Assembly (NCBI GenBank): GCA_020053015.1
Contig: JAGVNY010000171.1
Span: 1-39,516 of the forward strand
From: Candidatus Zixiibacteriota bacterium
Lineage (GTDB): Bacteria > Zixibacteria > MSB-5A5 > JAABVY01 > JAHJOQ01
Direction of reading: 5' to 3'
DNA: 39,516 bases
In this document: in pieces, positions 18,099 through 27,108 of the stretch
Numbering within the stretch: the stretch's first letter is position 1
How the letters are laid out: every line of letters starts with the position of its first letter
Position numbers and translations under genes: made by a program
The notes under the pieces: model-generated
The model's database searches: none
What the model was told of the DNA's origin: nothing
The model's input: only the letters and a program-made list of their open reading frames with translations

Positions 18099-18611
18099 TT
18101 AAAGCTTGTCTTCAGCCACGATTTCGAGGATAGGAGTCTCGGTGTCGACGAGGTCACCGGGTGAGAATGATATCCCGCGGGCGATGCCATCAAGCTTGGC
18201 GACGACTACGTTTTCCATCTTCATTGCCTCGACAATGCAGACGGGAGCGCCTTTGGTCACTTTCTCCCCTTCAGCCACTATGACCTTGACGAGTTTGCCC
18301 GGCATGGGGGCGTGAACTTTCTGCACACCGTCGATTACTTCGGTCCCGCCTTGACCGGCCGTCTGTCCCTCCGCGAGAATGTCCTCAAGGATGTGCACCG
18401 AGCCGTTGCAATGCACATAGACCTTGCCGTTCACAGTGGCTGCGTGCAGAAGTCTGGAACAGGCGCCGTCTGATATCATGAACGAATTCGGATCGATCCG
18501 CACAACGGAAAGGTCAGCGTTCCTTTCTCCGAGAGATAGCTTGTAGCCGTGTGTCGACTTGTCGAGAGTAAGTGCGTAGCTCTTGTCTTTGATTCTGTAT
18601 TCGTAGTGCAT
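18099..18611 (-). CDS. Biotin carboxyl carrier protein with BT-like N-terminus (split acyl-CoA carboxylase alpha, C-terminal half)
   Basis: The product of about 170 residues ends in a biotinyl domain with the EAMKMEN lysine, preceded by HAPMPGKLVKVIVAEGEKV. Its first roughly 100 residues (HYEYRIKDKSYALTL and onward) resemble the BT linker domain that joins biotin carboxylase to the carrier in propionyl-/methylcrotonyl-CoA carboxylase alpha chains. The start is the ATG at 18611; the 11 upstream residues in the track come from repeat DNA. It lies downstream of the biotin carboxylase gene, separated by 61 nt holding a palindrome. It most likely works with the beta subunit at 21018. Confidence 0.9.
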   Translation of the reverse strand: MHYEYRIKDKSYALTLDKSTHGYKLSLGERNADLSVVRIDPNSFMISDGACSRLLHAATVNGKVYVHCNGSVHILEDILAEGQTAGQGGTEVIDGVQKVHAPMPGKLVKVIVAEGEKVTKGAPVCIVEAMKMENVVVAKLDGIARGISFSPGDLVDTETPILEIVAEDKL

Positions 18612-18631
18612 TATGTGTTCCCGCAAACAGA

Positions 18632-18660
18632 GTGTCGAAACCACAAGGGTTTCGACCTAC
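18632..18660. repeat. Type A palindrome lying between the two halves of the carboxylase alpha subunit
   Basis: GTGTCGAAACCACAAGGGTT followed by TCGACCTAC is a type A element. It occupies about half of the 61-nt gap between the biotin carboxylase stop and the carrier-protein start. Confidence 0.85.
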
Positions 18661-18672
18661 TGGATCCAGCGA

Positions 18673-20175
18673 CTAAGCGGATCCGATTTCCCACTTGCCT
18701 ACAGTCTCCCATGGGGACGGAATGGTTGATGATGCGCCCGCAGCCCCTCCGCCACCGGTAGCTGCCTGACCGGCGAGCGCTCCGGCAGCCAGCACGAAAG
18801 CCAGGTCGGTGCCATCGGTCTCAGTGGGTGACCAACTACTCATGTTGCTCGGAATGAAACCAGTGTAGGTTCGTCCTGCGATGAACTCCGGGTTGTTGAG
18901 CACGTCGCGGAGGTAGTCGATCTGGGTTGTAACCCCCAACACGACATACTCCGACAGCGCCTTGATCATTCGCTTGCGGGCGGCTTCGCGATCTGTTCCC
19001 CACACGATCAGCTTCGATAGAATCGGATCGTAGAAGACAGATACTTCGATTCCGGAGTATATCCCCGAATCGACTCTCACTCCTGGGCCGACAGGTTCCT
19101 TCAGATAGTGAATCTTACCCGCCGCCGGGAGAAAGTTGTTCGAAGCGTCCTCTGCGTAGATACGGCATTCGATCGAGTGTCCTCGCTGCGTGATAGTGCT
19201 CTGTTTGAACGACAGTGGCTCACCGGCTGCGACCTTGATCTGCTCAATTACCAGATCGACTCCGACAACCATCTCCGTGATGGGATGCTCGACTTGGATG
19301 CGCGTGTTCATCTCCAGGAAATAGAAATTGCCGTTTTGATCGAGGAGGAATTCAACCGTCCCCGCATTCGAATAATGACACGCCTGCACGACCTTGACAG
19401 CGGCCTCGCCCATTCTTCCGCGTAGCTCAGGGTTGAGCGCTACCGATGGCGTTTCCTCGATGATCTTCTGGTGGCGTCTCTGAATCGAACACTCGCGCTC
19501 GAATAAGTGAACGGCGTTGCCGTGAGTATCACCGAAAACTTGAAACTCGATGTGACGCGGGTTCTCGATATACTTCTCCAGATAGACCGAGTCATCGCCG
19601 AAAGCTGACTTCGCTTCGCGCTGAGCACCTTCGAGAGCGCCTTTCAGGTCTTCAGGCTTGTTGACAACGCGCATCCCCTTCCCGCCGCCACCTGCTGCGG
19701 CCTTGAGCAGCACAGGGTATCCGACCTTGTCCGCTTCGCGTGCGAAGAGACCCACGTCACTCGCGGACGCCTGCATCCCCGGAATGACCGGGACCTTCGC
19801 GGCTATCATCATCTGACGTGCTTCAACTTTGTTGCCCATCGACTTGATCGACTCCGGATGCGATCCGATGAAGACGATTCCGTCTTTTCTGCAGCGTTCA
19901 GCGAATACGTGATTCTCGGCGAGGAATCCATAGCCGGGGTGTATCGCAGTGCAGCCCGTCTTCTTGGCCGCAGCGATGATCTTGTCGATCGAAAGGTAGC
20001 TTTCGATCGGAGACGGTGGTCCTATGCATACGGCTTCGTCCGCACGAAGCACGTGCAGCGCAGTTCTGTCCGCTTCGGAGTATACAACAACAGAGTGAAT
20101 GCCGAGCTCGCGGCAGGCATGTATTATACGGCAAGCGATCTCGCCGCGATTAGCGATGAGAATCTTGTTAAACAT
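18673..20175 (-). CDS. Acyl-CoA carboxylase, biotin carboxylase subunit (methylcrotonyl-CoA carboxylase alpha-like, N-terminal half)
   Basis: Biotin carboxylase uses ATP and bicarbonate to carboxylate biotin. The 500-residue product shows KILIANRGEIACRI, IHPGYGFLAEN, the ATP-grasp GGGGKGM loop, EKYIENPRHIEFQ, ECSIQRRHQK, EMNTRIQVEHPITE and the terminal region FIPSNMSSW. About 50 residues follow the catalytic core, ending IPSPWETVGKWEIGSA, which looks like the SPW...W entry into the BT domain of fused alpha chains. This suggests the ancestral chain continued into the neighbouring carrier ORF. Its start lies 47 nt after the hydratase stop. Confidence 0.94.
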   Translation of the reverse strand: MFNKILIANRGEIACRIIHACRELGIHSVVVYSEADRTALHVLRADEAVCIGPPSPIESYLSIDKIIAAAKKTGCTAIHPGYGFLAENHVFAERCRKDGIVFIGSHPESIKSMGNKVEARQMMIAAKVPVIPGMQASASDVGLFAREADKVGYPVLLKAAAGGGGKGMRVVNKPEDLKGALEGAQREAKSAFGDDSVYLEKYIENPRHIEFQVFGDTHGNAVHLFERECSIQRRHQKIIEETPSVALNPELRGRMGEAAVKVVQACHYSNAGTVEFLLDQNGNFYFLEMNTRIQVEHPITEMVVGVDLVIEQIKVAAGEPLSFKQSTITQRGHSIECRIYAEDASNNFLPAAGKIHYLKEPVGPGVRVDSGIYSGIEVSVFYDPILSKLIVWGTDREAARKRMIKALSEYVVLGVTTQIDYLRDVLNNPEFIAGRTYTGFIPSNMSSWSPTETDGTDLAFVLAAGALAGQAATGGGGAAGASSTIPSPWETVGKWEIGSA

Positions 20176-20222
20176 CTGACATCTATGGAGTGAGTCTCCG
20201 CCGGAGATCGGTTTGCGTTAGC

Positions 20223-21008
20223 TCAATCATTGATCCATCTTGGTTTGCGCTTGTTGAGAAAGGCATCCATCCCTTCCTGTCCCTCGTCCGACTTGCGGAG
20301 GTCAGCGATGACCTTGGCCGTGTGCACTTTCGATTCCAGCAGTGTCTTCTCGGTGACTGTAGGCAGAAGCTCTTTGCAGCATCGAAGCGCCTCGGGCCCG
20401 GAGCTTACAAGCTGCTGAACCATAGTCTCGACTTCGGCGTCGAGACTTTCCGGCGAAGCTACCCGGTTGATAAGTCCGGCGCGAAGTGCGTGGTCGGCAG
20501 AGAGCCTCTCCCCTGTTAAGAAGAATTCGCGCGCCTTGCCCTCGCCCACACGCTTGACGACATAGGGTGAGATGCAAGCGGGCACGACGCCTATCTTGAC
20601 TTCGGAGAATGAGAAGACTGCTTCGGATGAAGCTATGGCGATATCGCAAACCGCGACGAATCCCGTTCCGCCTCCGATTGCTGCGCCGTTGATTCTGCCC
20701 ACGATCGGTTTTGGGCAGCTATAGATGAGGTGAAAGACTTCCGCAAGTTTTAGTGATTCAGAGAAATTCCGCTCATAGCCATAGTCCTTCACTGACCTCA
20801 TCCAGTTCAGATCGGCACCGGCGCAGAACGACTTCCCGGATCCCGTGAGAACTGCGACACGCATCCCTTTGTCCCGTCTGACTCGTTCGAACACATCGTA
20901 CAACTCATCGATCATCTGTCCGTTGAACGCATTGTGGATTTCCGGTCTTGAGAAAGTGATTCTCCCGATTCTGTCTTTGCGTTCGTAGGTCAGCGTTTCG
21001 TAGTTCAT
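20223..21008 (-). CDS. Methylglutaconyl-CoA hydratase (LiuC-like crotonase)
   Basis: Crotonase-fold enzymes hydrate enoyl-CoAs; LiuC converts 3-methylglutaconyl-CoA to HMG-CoA in leucine degradation. The 261-residue product has the oxyanion-hole motifs GKSFCAGADLNWM and NGAAIGGGTGFVAVCDIAIAS, then FSEVKIGVVPACISPYV. The AGADLNWM form is typical of LiuC rather than general enoyl-CoA hydratases. It lies 9 nt after the methylcrotonyl-CoA carboxylase beta gene, which makes the next enzyme of that pathway the natural assignment. Confidence 0.88.
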   Translation of the reverse strand: MNYETLTYERKDRIGRITFSRPEIHNAFNGQMIDELYDVFERVRRDKGMRVAVLTGSGKSFCAGADLNWMRSVKDYGYERNFSESLKLAEVFHLIYSCPKPIVGRINGAAIGGGTGFVAVCDIAIASSEAVFSFSEVKIGVVPACISPYVVKRVGEGKAREFFLTGERLSADHALRAGLINRVASPESLDAEVETMVQQLVSSGPEALRCCKELLPTVTEKTLLESKVHTAKVIADLRKSDEGQEGMDAFLNKRKPRWIND

Positions 21009-21017
21009 ACTCCACCT

Positions 21018-22625
21018 TCACATTCTGAACACGCCGTAGCGCTGGTCTGGGATGGGGGTATTGAGAGACATGGCGATGCCGAGAGCGAGCAGCGTACGAG
21101 TATCGGTAGGATCGACTATGCCATCATCCCAGATATGTGATGTCGAATAGTAAGGAGATGATTCGAATTCGTACTTCTCGAGGATCGGTCGCTTGAACTC
21201 CGCCTGCTCGTCGTCGGACAACTTGACGCCCTTCTTCTGAAGCTGATTGAGCTTTACGGTCAGAAGCACGTCGGCAGCCTGCTCTCCTCCCATCACGCAG
21301 ATCTTCGAATTAGGCCACATCCAGAGCAATCGCGGAAAGTAGCCGCGACCACACATTGCGTAATTGCCGGCGCCGTATGATCCACCGACTATAACCGTGA
21401 ACTTCGGCACGTCGGCGTTCGCTACGGCATGAACGAGCTTGGCTCCATCCTTGGCGATGCCGCCGTGCTCGTACTGCTTGCCAACGATGAATCCGGTGAT
21501 GTTCTGCAGGAAGACCAGCGGTATCTTTCGAGATGTACAAAGTTCAATGAAATGAGCGCCCTTGACACTGCTCTCAGAGAAGAGCACGCCGTTGTTCGCG
21601 AGAATCCCGACAGGATATCCCATGATGCGAGCGAACCCGCACACCAGTGTTATGCCATAGAGCTCCCTGAATTCCTGGAACTTCGAACCGTCTACGATTC
21701 GAGCGATCACCTCTCGTATATCGTAGGCTCGCTTCAGATCGACCGGCACAACACCGTAAAGCTCTTCAGGGGCGTAGTGCGGATCCTCAGGAGCCGTTAC
21801 ATCAAGCGGAAACTTGGGCTGTCTATCCAGACACTCGATGATATTCCGCGCAATCTGAATCGCGTGTTTGTCGTCTCGTGCATAGTGATCAGCCACTCCG
21901 GAAATCCTGCAATGGACGTCGGCGCCTCCGAGATCCTCGTCAGTAACCGATTCACCTGTCGCAGCTTTGACAAGCGGCGGGCCACCAATGAAGATAGTTC
22001 CTTGTTTCCGCACGATCACGGTCTCATCGGACATCGCCGGCACGTACGCTCCGCCTGCAGTGCACGATCCCATGACAACGGCAATCTGAGGAATTCCAAG
22101 CCCCGAAAGGCGAGCCTGATTATAGAAGATTCTGCCAAAGTGATCTTGGTCGGGGAACGTACCCGACTGGTGCGGGAGGAAAATGCCGCCCGAATCGACG
22201 AGATAAACGCAGGGCAACCTGTTCTCGAGCGCAACCTGTTGTGCTCGGACGTGCTTCTTTATTGTGAGCGGATAGTAAGTGCCGCCTTTGACTGTGGCGT
22301 CGTTGGCTACAACCAGAACTTCGCGGCCATGGACAACGCCGATCCCTGTGACCATTCCGGCGGATGGCGCCTCGTTGTCATACTCGTCCCATGCTGCAAG
22401 CGGTGAAAGCTCGATAAACGGCGTGTTCCGGTCAAACAGCAATTCAAGGCGTTCATGTGCTGTTAGCTTCCCGCGCTCATGGTGGCGTTTGACCATGCCT
22501 TCAGGCCCACCCTTCTTAACGAGGGCGAGGCGCTCTTTCAACATCGCAGAAAGCTTCAGGAATTCGTCTCTGTTCGTCTTGAATGCCGCCGACTTGGTGT
22601 CAACCTTCGATTCTATGCGAAACAT
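21018..22625 (-). CDS. Methylcrotonyl-CoA carboxylase beta subunit (acyl-CoA carboxyltransferase)
   Basis: This subunit moves the carboxyl group from carboxybiotin to 3-methylcrotonyl-CoA. The 535-residue product has [60 protein letters not shown] and [19 protein letters not shown], and its length and motifs fit the MCC-beta branch better than propionyl-CoA carboxylase. It starts 4 nt after the DUF35 gene ends, tying the HMG-CoA synthase cluster and the leucine genes into one transcript. Confidence 0.93.
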   Translation of the reverse strand: MFRIESKVDTKSAAFKTNRDEFLKLSAMLKERLALVKKGGPEGMVKRHHERGKLTAHERLELLFDRNTPFIELSPLAAWDEYDNEAPSAGMVTGIGVVHGREVLVVANDATVKGGTYYPLTIKKHVRAQQVALENRLPCVYLVDSGGIFLPHQSGTFPDQDHFGRIFYNQARLSGLGIPQIAVVMGSCTAGGAYVPAMSDETVIVRKQGTIFIGGPPLVKAATGESVTDEDLGGADVHCRISGVADHYARDDKHAIQIARNIIECLDRQPKFPLDVTAPEDPHYAPEELYGVVPVDLKRAYDIREVIARIVDGSKFQEFRELYGITLVCGFARIMGYPVGILANNGVLFSESSVKGAHFIELCTSRKIPLVFLQNITGFIVGKQYEHGGIAKDGAKLVHAVANADVPKFTVIVGGSYGAGNYAMCGRGYFPRLLWMWPNSKICVMGGEQAADVLLTVKLNQLQKKGVKLSDDEQAEFKRPILEKYEFESSPYYSTSHIWDDGIVDPTDTRTLLALGIAMSLNTPIPDQRYGVFRM

Positions 22626-22629
22626 GCTC

Positions 22630-23043
22630 TTATACCGTCGTCACGCCCTGAATCGCCGGCACTGCTTTATATCCGTATGAAAGGACGCCGTGCTCACCAT
22701 GCGTCTGCACCCGTCTGAACTCGATCTTCACTTTCTGTCCGATCTTCAGCGTCGACGGATCGCAGTCGGCAACTTGGCATGTGATCTTTGTCCCATCTGT
22801 GAGTTCGATCATCCCGACCACATACGGCGCCGAATCCTTGAACTGGCTCGGCGGAACTTCGATCGTTGTGAAAGTGTAGATCGTCCCTTCATTAGGTAGC
22901 TGATATGGCTTCAGACTTGACCCGTCAAGACTTCCCGGGCTGACACGCCGGGGTGGAAAGAAGACCTTGTTGTGCTTGGCACACTTGACTGCCTCAAGTC
23001 TATATCTCTGCGGGTTTTCCCGCCATGTTCTCGACGGAAACAT
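22630..23043 (-). CDS. DUF35 OB-fold acyl-CoA-associated protein with degenerate zinc ribbon
   Basis: The 137-residue protein has an N-terminal rubredoxin-like remnant ([17 protein letters not shown]) followed by an OB-fold with [25 protein letters not shown] and IGQKVKIEF. In archaea the equivalent protein bridges acetoacetyl-CoA thiolase and HMG-CoA synthase and contributes to a shared CoA site. Here the usual C-x2-C...C-x2-C is reduced to C-x2-H with no second pair, so zinc is probably not bound. The start at 23043 shares one base with the thiolase stop (TAATG), giving tight coupling. The track's longer start is rejected. Confidence 0.9.
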   Translation of the reverse strand: MFPSRTWRENPQRYRLEAVKCAKHNKVFFPPRRVSPGSLDGSSLKPYQLPNEGTIYTFTTIEVPPSQFKDSAPYVVGMIELTDGTKITCQVADCDPSTLKIGQKVKIEFRRVQTHGEHGVLSYGYKAVPAIQGVTTV

Positions 23044-24200
23044 TAAATCACCTCCATGATGTGAATCACGCATGAACCGCCTGATCCGCCCATGTTTTGT
23101 GTCATGCCGACCTTGGCGCCCTTGACCTGTCTTGCCCCGGCATCCCCGCGAAGCTGATTGACAGTCTCGATTGCCTGCGCTATGCCGGTAGCTCCCACCG
23201 GGTGGCCCTTAGATTTCAATCCTCCGGAGGGGTTGATCGGAATTCTGCCGCCTATATGTGTCTCGCCCGATTCGGCCCCTTTGCCGCCTTCGCCCTTCTT
23301 GAAGAATCCAAGGTCTTCCGCAACGATGATCTCCGCAATCGTGAAGCAGTCGTGGACTTCCGCGAAGTGGATATCAGTTGGCTTCTTCCCGGCCATCTTG
23401 TAAGCGCGCTCCGCGGCTGTCGTCACCGCGTCGAGTCGCGTGATCGACTCTCTCGAGTGGAGGGCGATGCTGTCGGTCGCGTGGCCGATACCGGTGATCT
23501 TCACTATCGGCTTCTTGCAAATCTTTCGAGCCGTAGCAAGATCTGCGACCACCACACATGCGGCGCCGTCGGTGATCGGCGAGCAGTCAAGTATCCGGAG
23601 AGGATCTGCCACCATGACTGAGGTCATCACCTCTTCAAGTGTCACTTCAAACGGATACTGAGCCTTCGGGTTCTTTGCGCCGTTCTTATGGTTCTTGACC
23701 GCTACGTGAGCAAGTTGTTCACGGGTCGTACCATAGTCGTGCATGTGCCGCCGCGCCATCATGGCATACAACCCGGGGAATGTCGCGCCATGGAATACCT
23801 CGTACTCCTGATCTGCCGCAGTCGCCAGAGCGTATGTCGCGTCGTCGCCTGAGCAGTCGGTCATTTTTTCGACGCCCCCCGCTATTACTATATCCGAGTG
23901 ACCGGACGCGACCTCAAGAAACGCGGACTTCAGCGCCACGCCGCCGGATGCGCATGCTGATTCTACACGGGTGCACGGCAGACCCTTCATGCCGAGGTAA
24001 TCGGCCATTAGCGAGCCGATATGCTCCTGGCCGACAAACAGACCCGGCGTCATCGATCCGATATACATTCCATCGACATGATCTACGCCGGCATCCTTGA
24101 TTGCCTCAATTGCAGCGTCAACATATATATCACGAAGAGAGTCGTTCCATAGCTCTCCCCACTTGTTCATCCCAACGCCGATTATTGCAACTTCTCTCAT
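23043..24200 (-). CDS. SCP-x/archaeal-type acetyl-CoA acetyltransferase (thiolase)
   Basis: The 385-residue product begins [15 protein letters not shown] and has the nucleophile region [33 protein letters not shown] and [12 protein letters not shown], then [15 protein letters not shown]. These are features of the SCP-x thiolase branch that includes the archaeal acetoacetyl-CoA thiolase, clearly different from the thiolase II at 13391. It lies between the HMG-CoA synthase gene, 12 nt upstream, and the DUF35 gene, which it overlaps by one base. In archaea the three proteins form one complex. Confidence 0.93.
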   Translation of the reverse strand: MREVAIIGVGMNKWGELWNDSLRDIYVDAAIEAIKDAGVDHVDGMYIGSMTPGLFVGQEHIGSLMADYLGMKGLPCTRVESACASGGVALKSAFLEVASGHSDIVIAGGVEKMTDCSGDDATYALATAADQEYEVFHGATFPGLYAMMARRHMHDYGTTREQLAHVAVKNHKNGAKNPKAQYPFEVTLEEVMTSVMVADPLRILDCSPITDGAACVVVADLATARKICKKPIVKITGIGHATDSIALHSRESITRLDAVTTAAERAYKMAGKKPTDIHFAEVHDCFTIAEIIVAEDLGFFKKGEGGKGAESGETHIGGRIPINPSGGLKSKGHPVGATGIAQAIETVNQLRGDAGARQVKGAKVGMTQNMGGSGGSCVIHIMEVI

Positions 24201-24212
24201 ATGTTCACCTCA

Positions 24213-25259
24213 TCACTTGTTCTTGAGAATTTTCTTCCGGAACTTCGCGTAAGTCCCGTAATCGACGTAGATTTTGTGCTCATCGAGCTGTGGCCGCGTT
24301 TTCGGACAGAGATTCTGAACCTCTTTGATTCGATCCGTAACTTTCCATACGAACGAGTCCGAACCCGCTCCGGAACCATAAGAGCACATCATTATCATGT
24401 CACCGGGCTTGGCAATGTCGAGAATCGCCGTAAGGCCGAGCGGCGACGCCCCGGAGTACGTGTTGCCGAGTACCGGCACGAGCCAACCCGTGACAATCTG
24501 CTCCTTCGTGAAGCCGAGCATCTTGCCGACTCTCATCGGGAATTTGCCATTCGGCTGATGGAACACGGCGAACTGGAAATCTTGCGGCTTCATCCCTGAT
24601 TTCTGAAGGATTGCCTTAGTCGCGCCTGTGATATGTTCGAAGTAAGCGGGTTCACCCGTGAACCTGCCGCCGTGCTGCGGATAATGCTCGTGCTCGCGGC
24701 GCCAGAAGTCCGGAGTGTCCGACATGTACGAATGCGTGTACAAAACCTCAGCAACCACGTTTTCGGCGCCCATTATGAAAGCTGCCGATCCCGCTGCCGC
24801 CGAATATTCGAGAGCGTCACCGGGAGCGCCTTGCGAGGTGTCTCCGCCTATTGCGAGCGAATACTTGACATATCCTGATTTCGCGAGCCCGAGGCAGGTG
24901 AACATCGCCTCCGATCCGGCTTTGCAGGCGAACTCGTAATCCGCACAGTGGCAATCTTTCACAGCGCCTATTGCCTCAGCCACGATCGTGCCGGACGGCT
25001 TTACCGCGTATGGATGCGATTCGGATCCGACATAAACCGCGCCGATCTCAGTGCCGGATATGCCCGCGCGCTTCAGCGCGTAACGGGCCGCTTCGACCGA
25101 CAGTGTCACCGTGTCAACGTCGGGCGCCGGTACCGACTTTTCGGTCAATTGCAGTCCTTTTTTGTAAGACGGTGCATCAGCTCCCCAGGTCTTTGCGATC
25201 TCCTCGACTTTGATCCTGTGTCGGGGTATCTTGGCTCCGTACCCCACTATTCCTACCAT
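24213..25259 (-). CDS. Hydroxymethylglutaryl-CoA synthase, archaeal type
   Basis: The enzyme condenses acetoacetyl-CoA with acetyl-CoA to HMG-CoA. At 348 residues it matches the short archaeal form rather than the longer eukaryotic or Gram-positive form. Visible active-site elements are Glu80 in VGSESHPYAVKP, Cys112 in ADYEFACKAG and the His in FHQPNGKFP, plus GNTYSGASPLGL and SYGSGAGSDSF. The start has an AGAGGAA site. It is the first gene of a seven-gene minus-strand operon ending at the biotin carrier, with a likely promoter about 145 nt upstream. Confidence 0.94.
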   Translation of the reverse strand: MVGIVGYGAKIPRHRIKVEEIAKTWGADAPSYKKGLQLTEKSVPAPDVDTVTLSVEAARYALKRAGISGTEIGAVYVGSESHPYAVKPSGTIVAEAIGAVKDCHCADYEFACKAGSEAMFTCLGLAKSGYVKYSLAIGGDTSQGAPGDALEYSAAAGSAAFIMGAENVVAEVLYTHSYMSDTPDFWRREHEHYPQHGGRFTGEPAYFEHITGATKAILQKSGMKPQDFQFAVFHQPNGKFPMRVGKMLGFTKEQIVTGWLVPVLGNTYSGASPLGLTAILDIAKPGDMIMMCSYGSGAGSDSFVWKVTDRIKEVQNLCPKTRPQLDEHKIYVDYGTYAKFRKKILKNK

Positions 25260-25402
25260 AGACTATTCCTCTTTCTCGTATAGCAAAGGTTCATTCTTTT
25301 CGAGTACTGTCCGGTGTGTATATCAGAATGCATGAAGAGCCGACTCACGCGCCTAAAGCGCCCACACATCGTTATGGACCATCGCCCCGCCAAGAAAATA
25401 AT

Positions 25403-25431
25403 AATATCCCCCTCAAAAGGCTCTAAGTCAA
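25403..25431 (-). promoter_or_regulatory. Predicted sigma70-like promoter of the HMG-CoA synthase/leucine operon
   Basis: On the minus strand TTGACT is followed after 17 nt by GATATT, with an overlapping TATTAT at 19 nt. Transcription would start near 25396, leaving a leader of roughly 135 nt before the ATG. No operator or riboswitch is evident in the leader. Confidence 0.5.
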
Positions 25432-25570
25432 GGGAAAATGGCGAGAACTAAGACCCTGCCAGTATTCACATAGCGAAAGGAACGTAGAAGCTGTTTGCTA
25501 AAGACGAAGTTCGATTGTGTCGAGACAAGAAATGCAGTCATCTCACCAACAACTAACCGCGAGGAAGAGA

Positions 25571-25750
25571 ATGGGCAAAAGGGACAAAGCGGATAGAGAG
25601 TTCATCGAAGTCATACGCATTACAGGCGAGAGAGCACGCCGCAGGCGAGACCTGGGTTATCCAAGCCTTCCAGCTCCAAATCGAGAGATAAACAGAAGCG
25701 GGTGGTTCACGCGATTACTCCGGTTTCTCATGGGTCATTCTATTCCGTAG
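25571..25750 (+). CDS. Possible small basic protein (59 aa)
   Basis: This plus-strand ORF begins MGKRDKADREF, has a GAGGAAGAG site just upstream, is rich in Arg and Lys (ERARRRRD) and ends in a short hydrophobic, basic stretch. It converges on and slightly overlaps the end of the minus-strand gene at 25740. No family is recognised. It could be a chance ORF in the gap upstream of the HMG-CoA synthase operon. Confidence 0.25.
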   Translation: MGKRDKADREFIEVIRITGERARRRRDLGYPSLPAPNREINRSGWFTRLLRFLMGHSIP

Positions 25751-26837
25751 AGAATCTGAGTATGAGTGAGATTGTGGCTAGCACCAGAGCGGTGAAAGCG
25801 ACTATGGGTCCTATCCGATGCAACAGAGGAATGAACTTGGTCGAGAACCGAATGGTGAACGCGCCGTGCACCAAGCCAGGCGGCAATCTCGGAATCTGCC
25901 GGCAGCCGGAAGCCCACTCATAGTATTCAGCATACTGAGGGTTTAGGACGTCGGGAAGAATGTAGTTGGGCTGTCCCCCCACAACTCGCACGGCGCCGTC
26001 TTCTTGCGAGACCACGAACGGTTCCATCGGCGCACGAAAGAAGCGCGTCCTCCAGTCCTCAATGTGCACATTCGTATCTGGATGTTCTCTTCCGTCAAAG
26101 ACCAGTTTTTCCAGCAAGTCGTTTAGATTATTCAATGCCCAGCCTTGATCCTCTGTTGAGCCAAAGTCACCGTCGCTAATCACCTGACGTAAGTCAATCA
26201 TCTTCTTCTTAACGTCAAGCTGGACTTGCTCAGGACCCGAAACGCTGTAAGTCAATGTCAAATTGTTTATCAGAAAGCACCGTCGTCGTTCCAGCCAATT
26301 GCGATGCTCTTGCGGCCCCGTAAACGGGCTGATTCTCCATCTGAACCAACGCTTCTCGTTGGCAAACATCGCTCTTCCTAAGCTAACTCGGACAACACCG
26401 AACAGACAGCTGTTCATCAGCACGCGCTGTTCCGAAGTGAACTCAGTCGTATCTACATGATTCCCACCCCGAAAAACGCCGAAGATCTTGCTGTTTTTGC
26501 GGCTATTTTGAGGATGAGGGAGTGTAAGTCGGAGTTCAGTCGTATCATTATCCGTGTTGTGGACTTCATACCACATTCCCTTGGAATAGCGAGAGTCCCG
26601 GGCCACCAAATCTTCTGTCATGTCTATAAAAGGCGGATGCTGCGGCAAAGACCCGTCTTCATCGAAAAGTCTCTGTGGCACTACACAGTAGAGATCTTCC
26701 ACGCTTTTTTCGGAATCGTTCTTGATCAAAAGATCGACTACAATTTCTGGTATCCCTGCTACCTTTGAGAGCCAAATGGACTCGGAGGCATACATGACAA
26801 CTATGGACCTTCCCGCTGCGAAGATTGATATGCACAT
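25740..26837 (-). CDS. C-terminally anchored membrane protein of unknown function
   Basis: The 365-residue protein is not recognised. It has a short N-terminal part, then a mostly soluble region with a strand-rich opening (IPEIVVDLLIKND), FGVFRGGN, LRQVISDGDFGS and several Trp/Arg-rich stretches such as KRWFRWRISPF. It ends with one hydrophobic span of about 20 residues (IGPIVAFTALVLATISLIL) just before the C-terminus. That layout suggests a tail-anchored protein exposed to the cytoplasm. The start may be the ATG at 26837 or an internal ATG 14 codons later. Codon use looks coding across its length. Nothing nearby suggests its role. Confidence 0.6.
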   Translation of the reverse strand: MCISIFAAGRSIVVMYASESIWLSKVAGIPEIVVDLLIKNDSEKSVEDLYCVVPQRLFDEDGSLPQHPPFIDMTEDLVARDSRYSKGMWYEVHNTDNDTTELRLTLPHPQNSRKNSKIFGVFRGGNHVDTTEFTSEQRVLMNSCLFGVVRVSLGRAMFANEKRWFRWRISPFTGPQEHRNWLERRRCFLINNLTLTYSVSGPEQVQLDVKKKMIDLRQVISDGDFGSTEDQGWALNNLNDLLEKLVFDGREHPDTNVHIEDWRTRFFRAPMEPFVVSQEDGAVRVVGGQPNYILPDVLNPQYAEYYEWASGCRQIPRLPPGLVHGAFTIRFSTKFIPLLHRIGPIVAFTALVLATISLILRFSTE

Positions 26838-26877
26838 CTGTTCTTACCCCTGCCGGATCTCCGTCCTCATATTGAGT

Positions 26878-27108
26878 CTATTTCGCCGTCCAGAATCTGA
26901 GCATGGAAAGAATTCGAAGAAGCCAGACCGTCAATGATGCAGTTTGTGGTGGGCTCGGAATCGGCTGGCGAGGACCACAGTGATTCGAACTTCTTCTTGC
27001 GTGAGCAAGCAAAGCGTAATGCTGAATCATCGCGACGAATCGCGGGCTGGCAGCTTCTGACACCGATGCGGCGATATCACTTCCGCGCTCAGGTGGCTTA
27101 CTGTGCAT
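26878..27108 (-). CDS. Possible small ORF with near-perfect Shine-Dalgarno (76 aa)
   Basis: The ORF begins MHSKPPERGSD and ends with a weak hydrophobic stretch LTVWLLRILSMLRFW. AAGGAGGTGATC lies directly upstream, which is complementary to essentially the whole 16S rRNA 3' tail. It precedes the anchored protein gene by about 40 nt. The peptide has no recognisable fold and a Ser/Arg/Pro-rich middle, so it may be a degraded gene retaining its translation start, or a leader peptide. Confidence 0.35.
   Translation of the reverse strand: MHSKPPERGSDIAASVSEAASPRFVAMIQHYALLAHARRSSNHCGPRQPIPSPPQTASLTVWLLRILSMLRFWTAK

Noticed and set aside
21429-22406. Long plus-strand ORF (325 aa)
   Set aside because: It lies wholly antisense to the MCC-beta gene, has no domain signature, and results from the codon bias of the real gene.
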